A stretch of DNA of 22,774 nucleotides, taken from positions 1 through 22,774 of the forward strand of contig JAJPEO010000253.1 of assembly GCA_021166815.1 (NCBI GenBank), given 5' to 3'. The notes under the pieces were generated by a model. The model was not told where the DNA came from. It was given only the letters and a program-made list of their open reading frames with translations, and did not search any database. Shown here in pieces: positions 1-6,653 of this stretch (within the stretch, counting starts at the first letter, position 1; every line of letters begins with the position of its first letter). A program made the position numbers and the translations under genes. Source of the DNA: Nocardioides sp. Lineage in GTDB: Bacteria; Actinomycetota; Actinomycetes; Propionibacteriales; Nocardioidaceae.

Positions 1-72
1 GTGGACGGAGCCAAGGCGCGCCCCGTGGGCGAGGCGGGCGTGCCCGGGCAGGGCACCTTCGTCGGGCGGTGA
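1..72 (+). CDS. C-terminal end of an upstream gene, possibly a RodZ-like (DUF4115) protein
   Basis: An open frame runs from base 1 to a TGA at 70-72 and gives 23 residues, ending in GEAGVPGQGTFVGR. The 5' end lies outside the window. The spacing of glycines (G-x-x-G-x-PGQ-x-x-F) resembles the closing strands of the DUF4115 beta domain found at the C-terminus of RodZ-like helix-turn-helix membrane proteins. In many actinobacteria such a gene sits between ftsK and rimO, so the position fits. The open frame is seen directly; the family is inferred from a very short stretch and could be wrong. Confidence 0.4.
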   Translation: MDGAKARPVGEAGVPGQGTFVGR

Positions 73-80
73 CACGTGAG

Positions 81-96
81 GGTGAGCACACTCACC
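81..96. repeat. Short inverted repeat upstream of rimO
   Basis: GGTGAG and CTCACC are perfect complements separated by CACA. They lie 9 bases after the stop of the preceding gene and about 36 bases before the probable rimO -10 hexamer. The repeat could be a weak terminator hairpin or an operator. The stem is only 6 bp with no T tract. Confidence 0.3.
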
Positions 97-131
97 GCCG
101 CGGTGACGGGCCTTCGCACCCCCGAACGGGG

Positions 132-137
132 CATACT
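132..137 (+). promoter_or_regulatory. Probable -10 hexamer of a leaderless rimO promoter
   Basis: CATACT has the conserved A at position 2 and T at position 6 of the actinobacterial -10 element. It ends 8 bases before the rimO ATG at 146. No Shine-Dalgarno sequence is present, which fits transcription starting at or next to the start codon. Confidence 0.45.
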
Positions 138-145
138 CACCGTCG

Positions 146-1621
146 ATGACCACCACTGACTCCCACCCCAGCACCGCCGCCCCGATCCAGGTCGCCGTCG
201 TGACCCTCGGGTGCACCCGCAACGAGGTGGACTCCGAGGAGCTGGCGGGCCGGCTCGAGGCAGACGGCTTCGTGCTCGTGGCCGACGCGGCCGAGGCCGA
301 CACCGTGGTCGTCAACACCTGTGGCTTCGTCGAGGCCGCCAAGAAGGACTCCGTCGACACGCTGCTGGCCGCTGCCGACCTCAAGACCGAGCACGGTGGC
401 CGCGCCCAGGCCGTCGTCGCGGTGGGGTGCCTGGCCGAGCGATACGGCAAGGACCTCGCGGAGTCGCTGCCCGAGGCCGACGCCGTGCTGGGCTTCGACG
501 ACTATCCCGACATCGCGGCCCGGCTGCGGGCCATCGTCGGCGGTGAGCGCCACCAGGCCCACACGCCCTCGGACCGCCGCAAGCTGTTGCCGATCTCGCC
601 GGTGGAGCGTCACGACACCGCGGTGTCCCTGCCCGGGCACGGCGATGCCTCCGAGGTCGGCCTCGGCGGCCCGTCGACCGGTCCCCGGGCCGTGCGTCGT
701 CGGCTCAGCGACGCGCCCTGGGCGCCGCTCAAGCTGGCGAGCGGGTGCGACCGTCGCTGCACTTTCTGTGCGATCCCGAGCTTCCGCGGGTCCTTCGTGT
801 CGCGGCGCCCCTCCGACGTGCTGCAGGAGGCGCGTTGGCTCGCCGAGCAGGGCGTGCGGGAGCTGTTCCTGGTGAGCGAGAACTCCACGTCCTACGGCAA
901 GGACCTCGGCGACATCCACCTGCTCGAGACGCTCCTGCCCGAGCTCGCGGGCATCGAGGGCATCTCGCGGGTGCGGGTGTCGTACCTCCAGCCCGCCGAG
1001 ACGCGTCCGGGCCTGCTGCGTGCCATCGCCACGACGCCGGGCGTGGTGCCGTACTTCGACCTCTCCTTCCAGCACGCCAGCGCCAGCGTGCTGCGCCGCA
1101 TGCGGCGCTTCGGCGACCCGGAGAGCTTCCTCGACCTCCTCGGCCAGGTGCGCGACCTCGCGCCCGAGGCAGGCGTACGCGCCAACGTCATCGTGGGCTT
1201 CCCGGGCGAGACCGAGGACGACGTCGAGACGCTGTGCGACTTCCTCGAGGCGGCCCGCCTCGACGTGACCGGGGTGTTCGGCTACTCCGACGAGGACGGC
1301 ACCGAGGCGGCTGGGTTCGACTCGGCGATCAAGGTGGACGACGACGAGATCCGGGCCCGGACCGAGCGGGTGACCGCGCTCGTGGAGGAGCTCAACGCCC
1401 AGCGCGCCGAGGAGCGCATCGGGGAGACTGTCGAGGTGCTCGTGGAGTCGGTGTCCGACGGCGTGGTCGAGGGCCGGGCGGCCCACCAGGGCCCCGAGGT
1501 CGACGGGACGACGACCGTCCTGGGGGCCGCGGGCGTCGCGGTCGGTGACCTCGTGACTGCCGTGGTCGAGGGAACCGACGGGGTCGACCTGGTCGCCCGC
1601 GCGGAAGGAGGACGCCGATGA
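146..1621 (+). CDS. rimO: Ribosomal protein S12 methylthiotransferase RimO
   Basis: RimO is a radical-SAM enzyme that adds a methylthio group to an aspartate of ribosomal protein S12 (Asp89 in E. coli), using two 4Fe-4S clusters. The 491-residue product has the N-terminal MTTase domain with its three cluster cysteines at C23 (TLGCTRN), C59 ([15 protein letters not shown]) and C95 (VGCLAER). The radical-SAM motif CDRRCTFC follows at C201, C205 and C208, and a TRAM-like domain occupies roughly the last 70 residues. The [13 protein letters not shown] form separates RimO from its tRNA-modifying relative MiaB. The linker at about 135-190 looks long and polar compared with a minimal RimO. The ATG at 146 is supported by the -10 hexamer just upstream and by the N-terminus starting shortly before the first conserved strand. 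The stop overlaps the pgsA start (ATGA). Confidence 0.95.
   Translation: MTTTDSHPSTAAPIQVAVVTLGCTRNEVDSEELAGRLEADGFVLVADAAEADTVVVNTCGFVEAAKKDSVDTLLAAADLKTEHGGRAQAVVAVGCLAERYGKDLAESLPEADAVLGFDDYPDIAARLRAIVGGERHQAHTPSDRRKLLPISPVERHDTAVSLPGHGDASEVGLGGPSTGPRAVRRRLSDAPWAPLKLASGCDRRCTFCAIPSFRGSFVSRRPSDVLQEARWLAEQGVRELFLVSENSTSYGKDLGDIHLLETLLPELAGIEGISRVRVSYLQPAETRPGLLRAIATTPGVVPYFDLSFQHASASVLRRMRRFGDPESFLDLLGQVRDLAPEAGVRANVIVGFPGETEDDVETLCDFLEAARLDVTGVFGYSDEDGTEAAGFDSAIKVDDDEIRARTERVTALVEELNAQRAEERIGETVEVLVESVSDGVVEGRAAHQGPEVDGTTTVLGAAGVAVGDLVTAVVEGTDGVDLVARAEGGRR
1603..1612 (+). promoter_or_regulatory. Strong ribosome binding site for pgsA
   Basis: GGAAGGAGGA lies inside the 3' end of rimO. The AAGGAGG core ends 6 bases before the pgsA ATG at 1618. 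It fixes that start and suggests efficient internal initiation in addition to coupling through the ATGA overlap. Confidence 0.75.
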
Positions 1622-2238
1622 GCACCGAGCAGGCCAAGGTGTCCAACCTCAACGTGCCCAACGCGCTGACGACGCTGCGCATCCTCATGGTGCCGCTCTT
1701 CGGCTGGGCCCTCCTGCACGACGGCGGCGACTCCCTCGCCTGGCGGTGGGTCGCGTTCGCGATCTTCGCGGTGGCCATGATCACCGACAAGGTCGACGGC
1801 GACATCGCCCGCAAGCACAACCTGGTCACCGACTTCGGCAAGATCGCCGACCCGATCGCGGACAAGGCCATCACGGGCATGGCGTTCATCGGCCTGTCGG
1901 TCGTGGGCGACATCTGGTGGTGGGTGACGATCATCGTGCTGGTGCGCGAGTGGTCGGTGACCCTGCTGCGTCTCTCGGTGCTCAAGCACGTCGTGATCCC
2001 TGCTGCCCAGAGCGGCAAGATCAAGACGGTGCTGCAGAGCATCGCGCTGTCCGGACTGCTCTGGCCCCTGCCGCACGGCACGGCCCACGCTGGCGCGTTC
2101 GACGTGTGGCCGGGCCCCACTGGAGAGGTGCTCTTCTACCTCGCCCAGGTGTTGCTGGCCGCGGCCGTGGCGATGACCATGTGGTCCGGCTACGAGTTCT
2201 TCCGAGACGTGTGGAAGCAGCGCCGACCGGCGGTCTGA
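1618..2238 (+). CDS. pgsA: CDP-diacylglycerol--glycerol-3-phosphate 3-phosphatidyltransferase
   Basis: The protein is a membrane CDP-alcohol phosphatidyltransferase. It probably makes phosphatidylglycerol phosphate from CDP-diacylglycerol and glycerol-3-phosphate, the first committed step to phosphatidylglycerol and cardiolipin. The family signature D-x2-DG-x2-AR-x8-G-x3-D-x3-D is intact: D57, D60, G61, A64, R65, G74, D78 and D82. Several hydrophobic segments (about 20-32, 44-56, 84-110, 134-150, 170-190) fit a multi-pass membrane protein. At 206 residues the length is normal for PgsA. The start overlaps the rimO stop and has an excellent ribosome binding site. Linkage of rimO, pgsA, cinA and clgR is common in actinobacteria, which favours PgsA over other CDP-alcohol transferases such as PIS or CLS, although the motif alone does not decide the substrate. 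Confidence 0.9.
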   Translation: MSTEQAKVSNLNVPNALTTLRILMVPLFGWALLHDGGDSLAWRWVAFAIFAVAMITDKVDGDIARKHNLVTDFGKIADPIADKAITGMAFIGLSVVGDIWWWVTIIVLVREWSVTLLRLSVLKHVVIPAAQSGKIKTVLQSIALSGLLWPLPHGTAHAGAFDVWPGPTGEVLFYLAQVLLAAAVAMTMWSGYEFFRDVWKQRRPAV

Positions 2239-2329
2239 CCGAACCTTCGCCGGAGGTTCTCCTCGATGTCGTCGACACTGAGGACAACGTCGGACCTTGG
2301 GAGTACGTTGACGCGGGTCACATCCCTTC

Positions 2330-2336
2330 GGAAAGG
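2330..2336 (+). promoter_or_regulatory. Ribosome binding site deciding a GTG start
   Basis: GGAAAGG lies 8 bases before the GTG at 2345. It supports that codon as the start of the secreted nucleotidase. The nearer ATG at 2338 is in a different frame. Confidence 0.55.
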
Positions 2337-2344
2337 CATGACCC

Positions 2345-4927
2345 GTGTCCCACTCCTCCCTTCGGCGCAGATGGATCGCTGGTGCGGCCACAGCTGCGCT
2401 CACCATCACGCCCCTGGCCGTGCTCGGCTCCATGGCGCCGGCCCACGCCGCAACTGTCGACGTCCAGATCCTCGGCACCAACGACTTCCACGGTCGCCTG
2501 CTGCCCAACACCAGCAACGGCGCGCAGGAGGCCGGCGCGGCACAGTTCGCCGGCGCTGTCGCCCAGCTGCGGGCCGACAACCCCAACACGGTGTTCGCGG
2601 CCGCCGGTGACCTCATCGGTGCGTCCACCTTCGAGTCCTTCATCCAGGAGGACAAGCCGACGCTCGACGCGCTCAACGCGGCCGGCCTGGACGTCTCCTC
2701 GGCGGGCAACCACGAGTTCGACCAGGGCTACCACGACCTCGTCGACCGCGTGATGGCTCCCTACGACGCGACCACCAACGAGTTCGGTGGCGCCGAGTGG
2801 CAGTACCTCGCCGCCAACGTCCGCAAGAAGTCCGACGGCTCCTACGCCCTGCCCGACGTCGCGGCCTCGCCCGGCACCTCCGACGGCGGCACCTGGATGA
2901 CCAGCGTCGGCGGCGTCGACGTGGGCTTCGTCGGTGTCGTGACGGAGGACCTCCCGTCGCTGGTGGCTGCCGGTGGCATGACCGACGTGCAGGTGTCGGG
3001 CATCGTCGCCGAGACCAACGCCGCGGCCGACGCGCTCACCGCCGCCGGCGCCGACCTCGTGGTGATGCTGATGCACGAGGGAGCGTCGTCCACCGACATC
3101 TCGGCGGTGACCGGGGACTCGGAGTTCGCCCAGATCGTCGCGGGCGTCGACTCCGACGTCGACGCCATCGTCTCGGGCCACACCCACCTGGCCTACAACC
3201 ACGTCGTCAACGGGCGACCGGTCGTCTCTGCGGGCCAGTACGGCTCCTACCTCAACCAGCTGGTCTTCACGGTCGACACCGCCACCGACACGGTGGCGCT
3301 CAAGACCAACGAGATCGTCCAGGCCAACACGGTCTCGGTGACCGACCCGGCCGCCGTGCAGGTCAAGAACGACGTCCAGGCCCTGGTGTCCGACGCCCAG
3401 GCGGAGGCCGAGGTCCTCGGCGCCCAGGAGCTCGGGCAGCTCGCCGCGCCGTTCAACCGGGCCAAGCTCGCCAGCGGCAGCGAGAACCGGGGCGGGGAGT
3501 CCACCCTGGGCAACCTCGTGGCCGAGGTGCAGCGCTGGGCCACGAGTGCGCCGGAGTTCGGCTCCGCCCAGATCGCCTTCATGAACCCCGGTGGCCTTCG
3601 CCAGGACATGATCGGCAACAACGCCGGCGGCTACCCCGCGGTCCTGACGTACAAGCAGGCAGCGGTGGTGCAGCCCTTCGCCAACACGCTGATCAACATG
3701 GACATGACCGGCTCCCAGATCAAGACCGTCCTGGAGCAGCAGTGGCAGCGCGACGCCGGTGGCAACATCCCGTCGCGACCGTTCCTGCGACTCGGCACGT
3801 CCTCGGGGTTCCGCTACACCTACGACGTGACTCGTCCCGAGGGCGACCGCATCACCGGCATGTGGCTCAACGGCGTCCGGCTGCGCAGTGACCAGACGTA
3901 CTCGGTCACGGCCAACTCGTTCCTCGCCTCGGGCACCGGTGACAACTTCTGGGGCTTCGCCGCCGCGACCAACAAGCGCGACTCTGGTCAGATCGACCTG
4001 GCGGCGATGGTGGACTACATGGCGGCCAACAGCCCGGTCGACATCGACCCCCAGCAGCACGCCGTGGGCGTGGCGCTCGACGCCGCCAGCTACCTGCCCG
4101 GCCAGACGGCCACGGTCAACGTGTCGTCGCTTGCCTTCTCCACCGAGCCCGACCCGAAGGACTCCTCGATCGAGGTCTTCTTCGACGGCGTCTCCGTCGG
4201 CACCGCCCCCGTGGACAACGCCCCGAGCACGGTCATCGGCGACGAGAACGGCAAGGCCAGCCTCTCCTTCACGGTCCCCGACTATGCCGACTCCGGACGC
4301 CACACGGTGAGGATCGAGGGACAGCAGACCGGAACCGTGGCCCTTGCCCCGCTCTTCGTGGCGAAGGCAGAGGCCACTGTGAGCGCCACAGTCGTCCCGA
4401 CGTCGGTCCCGGTGAAGTCCGGTCGTGCGACGGTCACCGCCACGGTGAGCGCCGACGGCGTGACGCCGACCGGCTCGGTCATTGCCCTCGACGGCGAGAC
4501 CGTCGTCGGGGCTGCGGAGCTGGTCGACGGTGTCGCCCGGATCCGGCTGACGCCGTTCGAGACCGTGGGCGCCAAGACCCTCACGCTGCGCTACTCCGGC
4601 GATGACGCGGTCGCACCTGGTGACGGCTCCGTGAGCGTCGAGGTCGTCAAGGCCAAGCCGCGCCTCAGGGTGGTCGCCCCCGCCAAGGTCAGGAAGGGCG
4701 TGAGGGCGACCTTCGTGGTCACCGTCAGCGCTGCTGGCTTCACCCCGACCGGCACGGTGACCATCAAGCGCAAGGGCAAGACGGTCACGCGCAAGCTGCG
4801 TGGCGGCCAGGCCGTGCTGAAGCTCGCCTTCAGGAGGGTCGGCAAGAACAAGGTGACGATCACCTACAGCGGCGACTCCCTGACGCGGGGAGCGAGGGTG
4901 GTCCGTACGGTGCGGGTCATTCGCTGA
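2345..4927 (+). CDS. Secreted 5'-nucleotidase/UshA-type metallophosphoesterase with Ig-like repeats
   Basis: This 860-residue protein belongs to the 5'-nucleotidase / UDP-sugar hydrolase / 2',3'-cyclic phosphodiesterase family and probably releases phosphate from extracellular nucleotides. A signal peptide with a basic n-region (LRRRW) and hydrophobic core ends at an APAHA-A signal peptidase I site near residue 35. The metallophosphoesterase domain (about 38-310) shows the metal ligands: NDFHG (D47, H49), GD at 88-89, GNHEFD 121-126, MHEG 243-246 and GHTH 278-281. The 5'-nucleotidase C-terminal domain (about 360-550) contains FMNPGG, QPFANTL and NSFLASGTGDNF. After a linker domain come two Big_3-type Ig-like repeats (about 680-765 and 770-860), each ending in a YSGD motif. 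The last is rich in Lys and Arg. No LPxTG motif or C-terminal anchor is present, so it is probably released or held at the wall by charge. It starts at GTG 2345 and is followed by a strong terminator. The exact substrate cannot be read from sequence. Confidence 0.88.
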   Translation: MSHSSLRRRWIAGAATAALTITPLAVLGSMAPAHAATVDVQILGTNDFHGRLLPNTSNGAQEAGAAQFAGAVAQLRADNPNTVFAAAGDLIGASTFESFIQEDKPTLDALNAAGLDVSSAGNHEFDQGYHDLVDRVMAPYDATTNEFGGAEWQYLAANVRKKSDGSYALPDVAASPGTSDGGTWMTSVGGVDVGFVGVVTEDLPSLVAAGGMTDVQVSGIVAETNAAADALTAAGADLVVMLMHEGASSTDISAVTGDSEFAQIVAGVDSDVDAIVSGHTHLAYNHVVNGRPVVSAGQYGSYLNQLVFTVDTATDTVALKTNEIVQANTVSVTDPAAVQVKNDVQALVSDAQAEAEVLGAQELGQLAAPFNRAKLASGSENRGGESTLGNLVAEVQRWATSAPEFGSAQIAFMNPGGLRQDMIGNNAGGYPAVLTYKQAAVVQPFANTLINMDMTGSQIKTVLEQQWQRDAGGNIPSRPFLRLGTSSGFRYTYDVTRPEGDRITGMWLNGVRLRSDQTYSVTANSFLASGTGDNFWGFAAATNKRDSGQIDLAAMVDYMAANSPVDIDPQQHAVGVALDAASYLPGQTATVNVSSLAFSTEPDPKDSSIEVFFDGVSVGTAPVDNAPSTVIGDENGKASLSFTVPDYADSGRHTVRIEGQQTGTVALAPLFVAKAEATVSATVVPTSVPVKSGRATVTATVSADGVTPTGSVIALDGETVVGAAELVDGVARIRLTPFETVGAKTLTLRYSGDDAVAPGDGSVSVEVVKAKPRLRVVAPAKVRKGVRATFVVTVSAAGFTPTGTVTIKRKGKTVTRKLRGGQAVLKLAFRRVGKNKVTITYSGDSLTRGARVVRTVRVIR

Positions 4928-4942
4928 CCCAGCACCAGTCGA

Positions 4943-4980
4943 GCGGCCCTGGCCCTGCCTCAGCGCAGGGTCAGGGCCGC
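4943..4980 (+). terminator. Strong hairpin terminator after the nucleotidase gene
   Basis: GCGGCCCTGGCCCTG (4943-4957) pairs with CAGGGTCAGGGCCGC (4966-4980) across an 8-base loop. This gives a 15-bp stem with a single G-U wobble. It begins 15 bases after the TGA of the nucleotidase gene. No T run follows, which is usual for actinobacterial hairpin terminators. It separates the nucleotidase from cinA. Confidence 0.8.
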
Positions 4981-5001
4981 TGGCACGTCCATCGGGGCGG
5001 C

Positions 5002-5007
5002 TAGGGT
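5002..5007 (+). promoter_or_regulatory. Probable -10 hexamer of a leaderless cinA promoter
   Basis: TAGGGT lies 6 bases before the cinA ATG at 5014, immediately after the terminator stem. There is no Shine-Dalgarno sequence. The pattern fits leaderless transcription. Confidence 0.6.
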
Positions 5008-5013
5008 CGCCCC

Positions 5014-5508
5014 ATGATGGTCGACGTCCTCGGAGTCCTGGTCGAGCGCGACGAGAGTGTCGCGACAGCCGAGTCGCTCACCGGGGGCCTGCTCGCCGAG
5101 CGCATCACCGACGTCCCGGGAGCCTCGCAGAGCTTCCGCGGCGGCGTGGTCGCGTACGCCACCCAGGTCAAGCAGGACCTGCTGGGGGTGCCCGAGGCGG
5201 TGGTGGCCCAGCACGGCGTCGTGTCGGGGGAGTGCGCGGCCGCCATGGCGGCGGGCGTGCGCGAGCTGCTCGGCACGACATGGGGGCTGGCGACGACCGG
5301 CGTGGCCGGGCCAGACCCGCAGGAGGACAAGCCAGTGGGGACCGTGTGGGTGGCGGTGGCAGGACCCGATGGCGTCGTCACACGCCTGCTGGACCTCGAG
5401 GGCGGTCGGTGGCAGATCCGGGAGCACACCTGCACCGAGATCGTCACCCTGTTCGACCAGGTCATCCGAGGAGCGGTTGCCGTCGGGGAAGAAACGGGTC
5501 TCGGGTAG
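5014..5508 (+). CDS. cinA: CinA C-terminal domain protein, nicotinamide-nucleotide amidohydrolase (PncC)
   Basis: The 164-residue protein consists only of the CinA C-terminal domain. Characterised members convert NMN to nicotinate mononucleotide and ammonia in the pyridine nucleotide cycle. Family motifs include TAESLTGG (18-25, with the serine S21 taken as the likely catalytic position), [17 protein letters not shown] (43-59, including K53), HGVVS 67-71 and TTGVAGP 94-100. The N-terminal molybdopterin-binding-like domain of long CinA proteins is absent, so this is the short stand-alone form. In mycobacteria and relatives this gene also lies between pgsA and clgR. The ATG at 5014 is supported by the -10 hexamer upstream. 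It is the first gene after the terminator and is followed by clgR at 43 bases. Confidence 0.9.
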   Translation: MMVDVLGVLVERDESVATAESLTGGLLAERITDVPGASQSFRGGVVAYATQVKQDLLGVPEAVVAQHGVVSGECAAAMAAGVRELLGTTWGLATTGVAGPDPQEDKPVGTVWVAVAGPDGVVTRLLDLEGGRWQIREHTCTEIVTLFDQVIRGAVAVGEETGLG

Positions 5509-5511
5509 CGT
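5506..5511 (+). promoter_or_regulatory. Possible -10 hexamer for clgR
   Basis: TAGCGT overlaps the cinA stop codon. It would place a transcription start about 33-35 bases before the clgR ATG at 5552. No good -35 element was seen at the normal distance, so clgR may instead depend on an activator (ClgR is autoregulated in relatives) or on read-through from cinA. Confidence 0.25.
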
Positions 5512-5551
5512 TGGCGATGAGTCCGGCTCCCCACCAGAAAGGGACCAGCGC

Positions 5552-5857
5552 ATGGTGCTCTTCCGTCGACTGCTCGGCGAGGTGTTGCGCGCTGCGCGGA
5601 TGCAGCGGGGCATGACGCTGCGGGAGCTGTCCGCCGAGGCGCGGGTGAGCCTGGGCTACATCTCCGAGATCGAGCGGGGACAGAAGGAAGCATCCTCCGA
5701 GCTGCTGAACTCCCTGTGCCAGGCCCTCGACCTGCCGCTGTCCACCGTGCTGATGGACGTGTCCGCTGCCGTGGCCGACGAGGAGGCGGCCCTCGGAGTC
5801 GTCGCGTCCGCTCCGCTGGGCGCCGGCACCGACGACGTGGTCGCCTCCGCGGCCTGA
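5552..5857 (+). CDS. clgR: ClgR-type helix-turn-helix activator of Clp protease genes
   Basis: The 101-residue XRE-family protein matches ClgR, which in Streptomyces, Corynebacterium and Mycobacterium activates clpP1P2, clpC and related genes under envelope and proteotoxic stress. The HTH lies at about residues 8-62, with the highly characteristic stretch [20 protein letters not shown] (residues 24-44) followed by [11 protein letters not shown]. The frame is open well upstream, but ATG 5552 is chosen because AAAGGGA lies 7 bases before it and the conserved protein begins there ([20 protein letters not shown]). The product ends in -VVASAA. Terminal alanines are reported to make Streptomyces ClgR a ClpP substrate, so the same feedback degradation is plausible here. 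Its stop is 4 bases from the convergent nei2 stop. Confidence 0.9.
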   Translation: MVLFRRLLGEVLRAARMQRGMTLRELSAEARVSLGYISEIERGQKEASSELLNSLCQALDLPLSTVLMDVSAAVADEEAALGVVASAPLGAGTDDVVASAA

Positions 5858-5861
5858 CCCC

Positions 5862-6653
5862 TCAGGGGCCGGGCTGGCAGGACGGGCACCAGAAGGCCCG
5901 GCGTTCGCGGCCGGCAGGTCCCACCATCGCCGACTGCACCGTCGTGCCACAGCGCCGGCAGGGTGCCCCCTCACGCCGGTAGACCCACGTCCGCTCCCGT
6001 GGGCGCAGGTCGCCGGTCGTCGACCGCGTGGCGCGATCACGGTTGGCCTCGAGCATCGCCCGGGCACGGCGTACGAGTCGGGGCAGGTCGGCGACCGCAC
6101 CCACCGGGCTCGCCGGGTGGACGCCGCTGGTGAAGCACAGCTCGGACGCGTAGACGTTGCCGATCCCGGCCAGGTTGCGTTGGTCGAGGAGTGCCTCGGA
6201 CACCGGGCGGTCGGGCGTGGAGGAGAGCCGGCGAACGGCCTCGTCGGGGTCCCAGTCGGGCCCGAGGAGATCGGGACCGAGGTGCTCGGTGAGCGATGCC
6301 TCGTGCCGGCGGTGCACCACCTCGACGGCGCGCAGGGCGAAGCCCACGGCGGTGCGCTCCTCCGTGCGGAGCACGACCCGAGCCTCGGTCCCCGGCCGAC
6401 GCCACCGGTCGGTCCCGGCGTAGAGCTGCCAGGCGCCGTCCATCCCGAGGTGGGTGTGCAGCGTGAGCGGCTGGTGGTGGTCGATGCGGGTGAGCAGGTG
6501 CTTGCCGTGGGCGAGCGTGCGGATCACCCTTCCGCCGCTCAGGTCGAGGGTGGCCAGCTGGGGCACCCGGAAGTCGGTGTGCGTGAGCACGTGGCCGGTC
6601 AGCGCGCGGTCGAGCGCTGCTGCGGCCCGGTGGACGGTGTCACCCTCTGGCAC
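5862..6653 (-). CDS. nei2: Nei2-type Fpg/Nei family DNA glycosylase/AP lyase
   Basis: The enzyme removes oxidised bases, mainly pyrimidines, and nicks the resulting abasic site. The 263-residue protein begins MPEGDTVHRAA, so Pro2 and Glu3 (the Schiff-base proline and catalytic acid after Met removal) are present; MPEGDT is typical of the Nei2 branch. K51 in HGKHLL matches the conserved beta-hairpin lysine. The helix-two-turn-helix signature QRNLAGIGNVYASE is intact. A C-terminal zinc finger has C232, C235, C256 and C259, with RRAFWC containing the conserved arginine. The start codon is GTG at 6653 and lies inside the end of lhr (14-base overlap), so the two are translationally coupled. The same lhr-nei pairing occurs in Mycobacterium. 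It converges on clgR. Confidence 0.92.
   Translation of the reverse strand: MPEGDTVHRAAAALDRALTGHVLTHTDFRVPQLATLDLSGGRVIRTLAHGKHLLTRIDHHQPLTLHTHLGMDGAWQLYAGTDRWRRPGTEARVVLRTEERTAVGFALRAVEVVHRRHEASLTEHLGPDLLGPDWDPDEAVRRLSSTPDRPVSEALLDQRNLAGIGNVYASELCFTSGVHPASPVGAVADLPRLVRRARAMLEANRDRATRSTTGDLRPRERTWVYRREGAPCRRCGTTVQSAMVGPAGRERRAFWCPSCQPGP

Noticed and set aside
2318..4303. A minus-strand open frame of about 660 codons opposite the nucleotidase
   Set aside because: The plus strand has a complete signal peptide and metallophosphoesterase motifs. The antisense frame shows only Gly/Val/His-rich shadow composition.
5057..5551. A longer N-terminus for clgR, since the frame is open back to 5057
   Set aside because: This part overlaps cinA in another frame and is Arg/Ser/Pro-rich shadow. 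A ribosome binding site and the conserved ClgR start support ATG 5552.
5851..5872. CCCC-TCA-GGGG hairpin between the convergent clgR and nei2 stops as a bidirectional terminator
   Set aside because: The stem is only four base pairs, has no T tract, and overlaps both stop codons. It is too weak to claim.
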